Origin: Pegea sp. RAD2-039
Lineage: Eukaryota > Chordata > Thaliacea > Salpida > Salpidae
Assembly (NCBI GenBank): GCA_034620365.1
Contig: JAQGEQ010000380.1
Location: forward strand, 4,092,001-4,156,000
Length of the DNA stretch: 64,000 nucleotides
Reading direction: 5' to 3'
Shown: one piece after another, positions 54,849 to 64,000 of the stretch
Layout of the letters: each line of letters starts with the position of its first letter
Position numbering within the stretch: the stretch's first letter is position 1
Program-made: the position numbers and the translations under genes
Notes under the pieces: model-generated
Seen by the model: the letters and a program-made list of their open reading frames with translations, nothing else
What the model was told of the DNA's origin: nothing
The model's database searches: none

Positions 54849-57800
54849 TTTAAAATCTCTTAAAGAATGTATTAAAAATAAAATTTCTGAAAAAATCAAT
54901 AATGTGGTAAGAAAATAAAAATTTATTTATTCAGAATACTTTAACTTTAAAAGATGTTGTTATTCAATTAGCTTATTAAATAATAACTTGTAAATTTCTT
55001 TTTATCAATGCATCTAAAAAGCAAATTACTTTTGTGATTAGTAATTAAATTAATTTTTATCAATTTGTTTAAATAAAACATTTAGGTTACTATCTAGCGA
55101 AAATCTAAACAAAAACCTGACGATACAAACAAAATAATTTTGATTGAAAAGCCGAATAATTGAAATATTTAAGGGGCGATGCAGTAAAAAAATAGATGTT
55201 CAAACATATCGGGGCCAGTAAGTAAAACATTTAAAACAAAATGTTGAAAGAATTAAAGAAGTAGCATTATTAACCAGTATAGCGCTAGCAAATTAAACAA
55301 TAGCACATGAAAGCTAGTTATCGCATAATACATAAACAATTTTGAATTTCAAAAACATAAACTGTGTTTACCGAACATATTTTTAAAACTAAAAAAGCAG
55401 TTACAATGAAACTAAATTTTCGTAAAAAAGTAAATACAAATAAAAAACAAACTTAAAAATAATAGATCAGCTCAAAATAAAAATAACACTTCTAACTTAA
55501 AATTGTAATATAAACTATAGCAAAAAGTTAATAACTTTTTATATAAACACATATTTATATGAGCTTTTACTCAATAAAAATTAAACTACCTAATCAAAAC
55601 TACTTATACAATATTTTTAACTAATATTATAATAAAAAGTAGTTTTATTTAATTAAAAGAATTTTTATCTAAATATAATGCTCATTCATTATACGAGTAT
55701 TGGAGTTTTTCTTGTTTAAATATTATAAAATCAGTCATAGCTTTTACTTTGTTTTTAGAGCTTTGATAATCAGTATCGATTTGATAACAAAAAAAAGCTA
55801 TTTTTATGAAATCGAATTTGGCTTTAATTTAAGTCGTTTTTCATTTAAAACTTTTACCCAAAAAAGTATAGCGTAGCTAAAACAAACCGAAATATCATAC
55901 AAAGTTTAATAGCATTTTAAAAGTCCTTCCTGCAAGATTATAAGCAAAACCTTTTTCTGTAATTATAAAATTTTTAATAATTTGTACCAATGTTTTAAAA
56001 GTAATGAATAGTTTTTTAAGTTGTTTTGATTAGAGTAAAAATGTTCTTTCAAGCCAAATTTGTGTTACACTTGCAAGAAATTTTGTTACGCTTGCAAGAT
56101 TTTGTAAAATTAAAAGTAAGTTTTTCTCTAAATAATTAATGTAAATTATTTTTGATATATAATAATTGTTTAACAAGAAATAATTCTTTAACACTTTTAG
56201 AAATTTATTTAAAAAATGTATAAGCTTTTGATGAGTCAAAACTTCTTAAAAATGATTTTTTTAGTTGTAATTCAATCTTTAAAAAAGGTAATTATCTTTA
56301 AAACCCCATCAAATACATAAATCAAATATTAATCAAATAATATAATTAAATATATTTAATTGATTTTAGAAACATTAGAGAATTAAATCAAGCTCGAATA
56401 AGTGTTGACCTTCATGAAATCAGTTTTATTTAAATATTCAAGATCATAACTGAAAAAAATCATTATCGACACCATTATGTATATTATTTATATAAAAAAC
56501 AACCTAAATAACATTCAGTCAGTACTTATAATTATTAGCTGACTAAAGAAAAATTATTATGACCTTGTCACCTTTTACATAAGATTGCTTTAAATAAATT
56601 ACCAAAAGTTTTATTTTAGAAATATGAAATATACTTGATTTCGAAATGACATAAAAATTGCTCTCTTAATAAAGTTCTATAATTTTGTAGGAGTACAGAG
56701 AGAAGTTAGATGCACTGAATTAGTTCAGAGATTGTTAATAACATATAAAAGTTGGTTACAACAAATAACTGAGAAAATACGACTTATTTTAAATCATATT
56801 TTCAAAATATAACTTTAAACAAATTAAAGCCTAATCTACCAGCATAATAAGTAAAGATGATATTTTGACATTTCTAACTGTACTCTATTAAACTTTATTC
56901 AAAATAATTACAAAATTAATTTACTGCTTTTAAGTCTTAAATTCTTACAAAAAAATCTCTTACTTCTGGATATTTATATAAAATATTTTTTTGGTTCTTT
57001 AGTACTTACTGGACTCAGTACTTTTGAATGTAAAAAGTTAAAACAACAGAATTTAATTTGTTTATATTGTAATTATAATCACACTTTATATAGAGCTTTA
57101 TTCAAATTAATAAGACGACAAACAACGACAATTATACTAACGATACGCGCTATCTACTATAAGGCTTATTACCGAATGACAACCGGAATACATGAATGAC
57201 ATTTATTATATTTAAGTTAGCTGTAAAATACTTTACTGTTATACCACATATATTTACCTGAAGAATTTGTTTTGCAAAAATTATGTCTTGTGTGAAAAAA
57301 TTTACAAAGTTTATATTTGAAATTGAAAATTTATATTTATATATGAGTATTATAGGAAAACTATATTGGTAACATAGTTTCAAATGCCTTTTAGAGTTTT
57401 ATGAAGATAAAAGAACTTAATAAGTTTCAAATTTCTTATGGATATAAAATGGCTTTTTAGGTGTGTTTAGTAGCATCATTTTTATATAAATTTTTATATA
57501 TTTTTTGCAATGCTTACTCGATTGAAAATGTAATCGCAAAAAACATTAAAACAATTTGACTAATAATCAGTTTTAAAATGATTTAGGACCATATTTCGAT
57601 GAGACTGTTTGATTTAGTTAAGTTTACTTATTTAATTGATTGATCAAAACTTTTTTTTGTACATTTCCAATTTGCTCATGTAGTTTCTTGGCTGTATAAA
57701 ACACAATTCAACAAATCCAGTTTCTCTTCAAGATTTACAATTTAAAAAATGGATACATTCCTCAGTTCCCTTTTTTAAATTTTGATTAGATTAAACTAAT

Positions 57801-58547
57801 CTTAAATGGTTGAAGGTTTAAAAGATTATTTGTCTCTTATTAGTATAAAAATTACCTTGATGGTATTGTGAAAATCTTTAAGAATCTTTTTTATACTTTA
57901 TTTCCGCAGCTTAAGAATATAAAATATAACAAAAAAGTATATAAACCAATGCTCTTTTATTTCAGTAAATTAAAGAAAAGTCATGATCATATATTCTTTA
58001 GCGGCTATTTTTATTGGATTCATTTGTGATCTGAAGCAGCTTGAAAATAGCACAATAGTTAATAAATCAATCAGTAATCTTAAAATGATTTCAGTAAATA
58101 AGATCTTTTGTGAGATAATCATTTCAGGTTAACTTTTTTTTTATATTATTTTTGTTGCAGAAAAAAAGATTCTGTTTCATATTGATGAATGATTTTGTTA
58201 TGGCACAAACTATTGTTAGATTGAAATTTTTTCTTTTTAATGATAAATATAAAGTGTTTTTTACAGTTCATTTTTAATCTGTTCCTGTGATTTACAAACA
58301 AACTTTAATAATTATTTTTAAAATGAGGATTAATAACTTTTGGATTTTCAGTAATTTATCCAAGTAACGTTGAGAGAGTTAAAAAGAAAAAAAGAAAAGT
58401 GATTTAACTCAACCAGATTTTAACAATTTTTGTCAAACTAATAAAAATTAGTAGTTAGTTATAGATAGATAACTGAGTTTAATTTCAATTAACATTTTTC
58501 AGAAGTTTAAAGTTATTTTTAATAGAAAAGTTGTTTTTAGCTTGGTG
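54849..58547. other. Intergenic region between HSP70 and the zinc-finger gene
   Basis: It contains the HSP70 upstream region and then AT-rich DNA. A G+C-richer patch at about 55155-55230 might be a 5' untranslated exon or promoter of HSP70 (- strand), but no strong splice pair could be fixed. A 49-codon frame at 57983-58132 is listed separately. The other short frames (56030-56239 and 57150-57383, - strand) are low-complexity and unsupported. Confidence 0.4.
57983..58132 (+). CDS. Small 49-codon ORF with signal-peptide-like start
   Basis: The ATG at 57983 opens a frame beginning MIIYSLAAIFIGFICDLKQ, a short hydrophobic core ending near a Cys that resembles a secretory signal. A plausible donor (TCA|GTAAAT) lies inside it, so it could be a first exon. 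I recognise no product. In DNA this AT-rich, a frame of this length is expected often by chance. Confidence 0.12.
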   Translation: MIIYSLAAIFIGFICDLKQLENSTIVNKSISNLKMISVNKIFCEIIISG

Positions 58548-59559
58548 ATGAATACTAGACCCTTCAAATGTCCCTACTGCCCTAAATCTTTTAAGTTATC
58601 TTCACACAAAAAGGAGCACATTCGCATCCATACAGGTATCTTTAATAAAGTTGATATAATTGCAAGTTTTGTTTCAAATAAACTGTTTGTTGAAAAAAGT
58701 TTAAATACTTTCGAAAGTTAGTATGTAGTGAAATTAGTTTTCAAAAAGTATTATGACATTCATAAAACTTCAATAATTTTGAAAATAAAATTGATATTCA
58801 TGTTTAACTAAGCTTTTGTTATATGCATAACATAATTACTGTTTTGTTAATTAAAAAATATACTTAAAATAAACATAAAACTTAAATAATTTTTATGGAG
58901 TAATAATAAAAACGTTTTGAACAACTATAGGTGAAAAGCCTTTCAAGTGCAGATACTGTGGACACGCTTTTTGCCAGATCTCTAACATGAAGACTCATGA
59001 GATGGTTCATACTAGAAATTTCCAGCTAAGCTGTTATATTTGTAACAAAAAGTTTCGACGTAACGAAGGACTTCAAAACCATTTGATGAAGCAGCACACT
59101 GTACAACGCGTAAATATTAACCATAAATGAAATATCAACTCTACTAACGTTGACTTGCAGCAGCACCAAAACATTCGAAACTATGATTGTCGATTGAGCC
59201 TAAAAGCGATTCTTGAAGCTAGAATGGGGTAAAGAAAAATGATGAGAATCAGTACAGATTTTCACACAAGATATTTTACAGCAAAAGCTCAACGTCAAAC
59301 TTTTCTTCATCTCATTTGATGTCAAATAGAGAGATTCACAATGAGTCAACAAAGATCCCAAATACAGCTTTCATGATTTCGGTTGAAGAAAGTAAGATAG
59401 AAACAGCAATTAGAGCAATTTGCTCAAAATTGTTATTTGACAGATTCAAAAAACTTACAGTATTCTCATAATGGTGTGTCTATGATACAAGAAAGCTCAA
59501 GTTTAGTTCCAATTATTCAATGGCTACCTGTTGTAATAGGCTGGAAAATCAAACCTTAA
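58548..59559 (+). CDS. Small C2H2 zinc-finger protein, three fingers, 5 exons, 186 aa
   Basis: Probable nuclear DNA-binding protein. Exons: 58548-58635, 58931-59109, 59161-59228, 59282-59391, 59444-59559 (561 nt, in phase; introns 2-4 are only 51-53 nt). Finger 1 uses C8, C11, H24, H28, followed by the TGEKPF linker (residues 29-34). Finger 2 uses C36, C39, H52, H56, and finger 3 uses C64, C67, H80, H85 with a four-residue His spacing. The fingers are standard Kruppel-like. After them, residues 90-186 form a Ser/Asn-rich tail without a domain I recognise, ending IGWKIKP. The fingers are secure; exons 3-5 rest on open frames plus splice consensus and phase. A TTTTTAG directly upstream (58534-58540) is a possible acceptor in frame with the ATG, so more N-terminal coding sequence may exist. 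Confidence 0.82.
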
Positions 59560-61924
59560 TTTAATTTTTTGATTCAAATTAATTGAAAAGTTGGATTTAA
59601 ATTTTATGTAAATATAGGAGAAATACTAGAACAATTGTTTATCTATAAAATCGTATCACTATTTTCATGAATTATTATATTTAAAAATCAAAAAATAGCA
59701 AAATAATAAGAATCGATTTTCTATTTTATCGCTTAGCTAAAGTTCAAACAGAATTCAGTGAATAGAATATTTCGTGCACAATTTCATCTGATTTTATTTT
59801 ATTCATGCCAAAAAGCATGACCAAAACTCACCAATTTCTATACTGCTTCAAGGCTAAAAGTTCAGGTCAAATATAAGTCGTACAAAACGTGTAGTAGAAG
59901 ACGTTCAAATAATTGCGACTTCAATTAAAGGTTAATGTGACTAAAAAAGAAATGATTTCTTTGAATATTTTTGATCCTAATTTTATAAATAAATTAAAAA
60001 TAATTAATAAAATTTTGAAAAATTAACATGCATTTAAAAAAAACTTTCAGAGGTGATCAAAATATTTGATTCTAAATAAAAGTATATTGATATCAAAATA
60101 AGTTTAGTTTAAAATATGACGTTTTAAACTTCATTTCAATGGTTTGACTGAAAATAGTTTAAATTGCGCAAAAAAGTTGATAATTCTTAAACTATTTGTA
60201 AAATTCAAACTTTAAATTATCAAGCTTTCAAAACAGCGCTTAATAATAAATATATATGATTATAAAGCAAGCGATTCCATATTTTAATATCTATCAAATA
60301 CTCCAATAGTCTATTAGGTAAACTAAGTCTCATATATTTCAGTTTAGGCAACTAAATTTATATATCTTCAAAACTAAGGTTTTAAACTTTTTTCTTTAAA
60401 CCACTCAAGTAAATATTATTCAAAAGATATATAAGATATATAAGATATGAAACTGAAAAACAGACAAGAGCAACCTCGTGTATTGCTAAATCTAAAAGAA
60501 TTCTTTAAAGAAATAAATATGCAAATAAATTGCAAGCCTTGCAAAATAATATCAAAATATAAAATAGTGAAAAGAAAAAGGATACATTTAACTTAAGTCT
60601 TCAGATAAACTACAGAAAAAGTTATATTCACAGAAAATTAAAAAAGATTTAATTTATCAAATGTCTTTTATCCACTAAAGAAATCTTTGTAACGATCATC
60701 GTTAAGACCGTAAAAACTGTCAACTTGGTATTAAGGTTTTAAAAGAGATTTATAAAAAAGTTTATAACTTATTTACAAAACAAATCTAATTTAACTTTTA
60801 AAGTTGGCAAGAAAAAAATGCAAAATTAAAATTAATATTTTTCATTTTGTTTCTGTTATACAGTGGCCTGCTTCAGCGGAGAACGGCTAACATTTTATTC
60901 ATCGTCAAAACGTTTATCAGAAATAGAAAAATCACAATTTCATTTTTAAGAAAACTCTTACTCGTATATTTCAATGGTTCGTAAACTTTCCTAAATCTAA
61001 TTTTTCCTGTTTGTGAATCTAAAGAACTCTTTATAGAAGAAAATTCTTTAATTCAATAGTGAATAAATGCTGGGGGCTAAAAAGTTTCAATATTCAACTG
61101 AATTAAATTAAACTTAACTAATTAACCAATTTTTCAACTACTATTCATAGTTTTGATGGCATCCAGACTTCCGCCGTGTTTCCTGAGGTTTGTAGTAAAT
61201 TTTATAAAATGACAAGTTTTGTGTAATTTATAATTCTTTATTTATCTATAAGGGTTTTAATGGATGCTTTTGATGCCTTTGAAACCACGACTCTTGACTT
61301 AAATGATTATTGAAAGATATATTGACATTTGAATTGTTATTATACTTTAGAAGATTTTTTTGGTTTTGAGCTCTTATCTGAATTTAAAAGCTTTTTAGTT
61401 TAAAAGAGATTCTGTTCACACAAAAAGAATTTTGTTGTTTCAGGCCACAGGCTAAAAAAATAAAGCTACTAACGAGGTGTTAGAGCATTTTTATTATAAA
61501 GCTCCGACTCTCAGCAGTTCGTCAAAGTTGGAGTTCCCCTGGTTTGTTTCAAATTACTTTGGTTGGTGATTCTGATTCTACAAATATAAACTGACTATTT
61601 AAATGCTTCAGCAAAAAAAACTATTTCTAACTTCCACTTTTGCTGCAACATTTTTAGTTAGTTCAGAAAAAGCATGAACAAAATATTTGTTTAATTCTAA
61701 TGAAGTGATCATTTAATGTTTCATTTTACCACCAACTAGGGTTTACATCTTCGATGTTTCATGAGCAAGCTTGTATATCGGCAATTTTACTTTTAATTAG
61801 TTTGGTTGAAATTTTTAAAAAGATTTAGAGTTTCTTAAAAATATACAAACAAGCAAAAAACTTAGAAAACCAAATTTCATCAAGATCTTGTTGAATGAGA
61901 AGTTTCACTAATAAAGATAATATT
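59560..61924. other. AT-rich intergenic stretch with a few G+C-richer exon-like patches
   Basis: No recognised gene. A three-unit tandem of AGATATATA lies near 60425-60450. G+C-richer patches with splice-like borders occur at about 60863-60990 and 61151-61313 (described separately). A short stem (CTCCGACT with AGTTGGAG, one G-T pair) lies at about 61502-61533. A candidate polyadenylation signal for the zinc-finger gene is AATAAA at 59988-59993. Confidence 0.4.
61156..61313 (+). CDS. Possible two-exon micro-ORF, 30 aa, unrecognised
   Basis: The ATG at 61156 opens an exon to 61187 (donor GAG|GTTTGT). Joined to 61253-61313 (acceptor TATAAG) it gives a 30-residue frame, MASRLPPCFLR then VLMDAFDAFETTTLDLNDY and a stop. 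The codon mix is more protein-like than the surrounding DNA, and the first exon could also be read in another frame from an upstream exon near 60863-60990. No family is recognised and the splice sites are weak. Confidence 0.15.
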
Positions 61925-62750
61925 CGAACTGTTGTGCAGTGAGCAGGAAGAAGAGTCTCTTAGTTTACAAATCAATAGATTTTGAAACAAATCCGTAGCT
62001 TTGATTTCAACAAAAAATCATAAATATTTGTCGTTTTATTTTATGTTGAAAAAGTCAACAGCAAAATAAAAATCTTGCAGAATCCGTTTGACAATATATA
62101 AAAGAAGAAGAAAGAAGTAAGAAGTCTCTAGAACTAAAGCAATTGATGAAGAGTTAAAGACTTTAAATAACTCTCTTGTTTCTTTTTAACATAATGTCAT
62201 ATTACGACAAACGAAAAACTGGAACAAGCAGCTTAAATTGAAAAAAGACTTCAGAAGACACACGAAACGATTATTTTAGTAACATTGAGAAGAAAATTCG
62301 AAAGAACGTGAAGGCAAAAACTACCTCTGTTTTACTCCGCTTTTGATGGTGAATGGTTCAGAGCAGCTTTCATCAAACTGGACTATTGCCTTAATGTCCA
62401 CGTGAAACGATTTTACCATGTTAAAGTTCATTGTTAAAGAGGTTTGGTATATCTTTAACAGTGTCGATAACAGACCTTTCTTACTGACGTTGTCGAAAGC
62501 TATGGTAAGGTCAATGAAGACGATGTATAAAATCCTGTATAATTCATTGCAAGTTTCCTGTAGTTGACATAAAAAGAATCATGTCTGTAATAGAGCGTTT
62601 TGATCTGAAACCACATTGTAACTTAGAATATCCTTTCAGCCAATATTTGCAGCCGAGTAAGTAACATATGAGTTTTGTCCACGATGACAAGGATATTCCT
62701 CTGTGATTATTACAATTGGACCAAGCTCCTTTTTCTTATTGCCACGCTCC
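61925..62750 (-). mobile_element. Non-LTR (LINE) reverse transcriptase remnant, frameshifted
   Basis: Read on the - strand, reverse transcriptase landmarks of LINE elements appear in order: CNNHRGISL (62688-62714), LQCGFRSKRS (about 62592-62621), FIDLTIAFDNV (about 62486-62518, motif A region with the catalytic Asp), EPFTIKSGVKQR (about 62325-62360), FFRIFFSMLL just after, and a badly decayed FADD-box-like region near 61937-61965. The pieces lie in different frames with stops between them, so it is a dead, truncated copy. The endonuclease domain and 3' tail were not recognised. The order and wording fit jockey/CR1-like LINE families common in invertebrates. Confidence 0.8.
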
Positions 62751-64000
62751 ACGCCTGCTTAAACTAATGTACGCTTCTTATGTGTACTCTGTATTTTTCT
62801 ATTGTTTTAAAGAGATTTTCATTGGTTGCAGTCAGCCACTTAAGAAAGAAAGAGACCAGATGCTGAAGATATTTTATCTTTCTCGTTTTGAAGGAAGCAG
62901 TGCTCACTTATAGGGCTGCTTGGTTGTCCGGATGCTACTGCCGTTTCCATGTCAGATTCAAAATGGCCTATACCTTTGATCCGCTCATATGCAAGATCAA
63001 AATTGTGGCTTTCAGTGCCATCTTCTACCTACCAACTACATCCCCTTTTCATCACTTAGTAAACTTTTATTGTAATCTTTGCATCAAAGCTGCCTACCAG
63101 GGCTGATAAGACTCTGATTTTTTAGCTGCGTAGCTTTTACTACGATTTAGATTTTTTATCTTGGTTTACTCACACAGCCTTTGCTTCTACCAAAGTAACC
63201 GTAAGGCAGTGGGACTATTTGCTAGTAGTTATGTTTCCTACCTACAACTTTCATAAGCTAAAAGTTGAGCAAATTCTCTTTTCTAAAATAATAACTCGAA
63301 TGTGTATTGAGAGAGTTTAAATCAACTAGAATTTGAACAAACACTATAGTCATCTTTTTACTATTATTTAAAAAATGATAATTTGCTAACGATTTAATTC
63401 TTTACCTTATATCTTACTATCAAAGATAAATAATTTTTCGTAGAATTGAACTTTATACATTTCTTAGGATTATTTATCCTTGATATTTATATATTATGAG
63501 AAAATTAATATATTGATGACAGCAATTTTACTTATTGATCATAATTCAGATTACCTGGAACTAGAAATCACAAGTACATCTTTTAACTGAAAAAATATTG
63601 CGACATCAACTACTTACCAAAGTTCCAATTTTAAAACAACAAACTTGTAGATGAATATAAAACTTATTTTTAGATCAAAGTATATTTTGCGGCAAGTTTT
63701 TAAGTATGAAAATATCACGATTATTTATTCATAGAATCTTCTATACATTATTGATTCAGTAAATTGTTTTCGATCTGAGCAGAGACATTTGCAACTTTTC
63801 ATTTTTTTTTGTATTACTAAAACTCAAGGCAAAACAATAACTATCAAGCTAAAGAAAATACATAAAAGTTTGTATTTGAATGTAATTTTGCTGCTGGTAA
63901 ACAAAATATCAGAATATGAACTAATGTAAAAAGTAAAGAAGTATTTTAACATTATTCCATCTGATCAAATGCTGAGGACTTGACAACGTGATTCAAGTCA
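62751..64000. other. Flank of the LINE remnant; no gene recognised
   Basis: Between about 62750 and 63240 the DNA is noticeably richer in G+C than elsewhere and contains two + strand frames (62716-62913 and 62888-63106) overlapping and beside the reverse transcriptase remnant. Neither encodes a recognised protein. They may be antisense or linker parts of the same decayed element. From 63240 to the window end the sequence is ordinary AT-rich DNA with no supported feature. Confidence 0.45.

Noticed and set aside
62716-63106. Two + strand frames beside the LINE remnant as host genes
   Set aside because: The first overlaps the reverse transcriptase remnant antisense and the second has no recognised domain; transposon-derived noise is more likely.

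Overview
This window is AT-rich, intron-bearing nuclear DNA, most likely from an invertebrate animal. Evidence for an animal: a PRSS23/35-type secreted protease homologue, a WASHC2 (FAM21) subunit with a long LFa-motif tail, a four-repeat annexin with Ca2+-site loops and C2H2 zinc fingers linked by TGEKP. All introns I could place are GT-AG, and many are only about 48-60 nt. Non-coding DNA is very A+T rich, with coding islands richer in G+C. I cannot name the species.

Layout. (1) 1-3.8 kb: the last exon of a PRSS23-like gene on the + strand, whose catalytic serine position reads alanine. (2) 3.8-30.1 kb: about 26 kb in which I find no supportable gene, only small inverted repeats and degenerate tRNA-like sequences. 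(3) 30.2-41.2 kb: a complete WASHC2 gene on the - strand, which I resolve into 25 exons (1122 aa) whose phases agree at every junction. (4) 43.8-48.3 kb: a divergent, head-to-head pair encoding both halves of DXP-independent vitamin B6 (PLP) synthase: PDX1/SNZ (PdxS, - strand, 9 exons, 293 aa) and PDX2/SNO (PdxT glutaminase, + strand, 5 exons, 227 aa). (5) 49.7-51.5 kb: an annexin (+, 8 exons, 320 aa). (6) 52.2-54.8 kb: a cytosolic HSP70/HSC70 (-, 9 exons, 649 aa, ending EEVD). (7) 58.5-59.6 kb: a small three-finger C2H2 protein (+, 5 exons, 186 aa). (8) 61.9-62.75 kb: a broken non-LTR (LINE) reverse transcriptase remnant on the - strand.

The functional unit that stands out is the PDX1-PDX2 pair. 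The two subunits form one enzyme complex: PdxT releases ammonia from glutamine, and PdxS condenses it with ribose 5-phosphate and glyceraldehyde 3-phosphate to make pyridoxal 5'-phosphate. Most animals are vitamin B6 auxotrophs, so an intact, intron-containing pair with all the key residues I could check suggests retained or acquired B6 prototrophy. The remaining genes are housekeeping genes (endosomal actin regulation, membrane binding, protein folding) with no evident shared pathway. I did not find a convincing wholly new multi-gene system.
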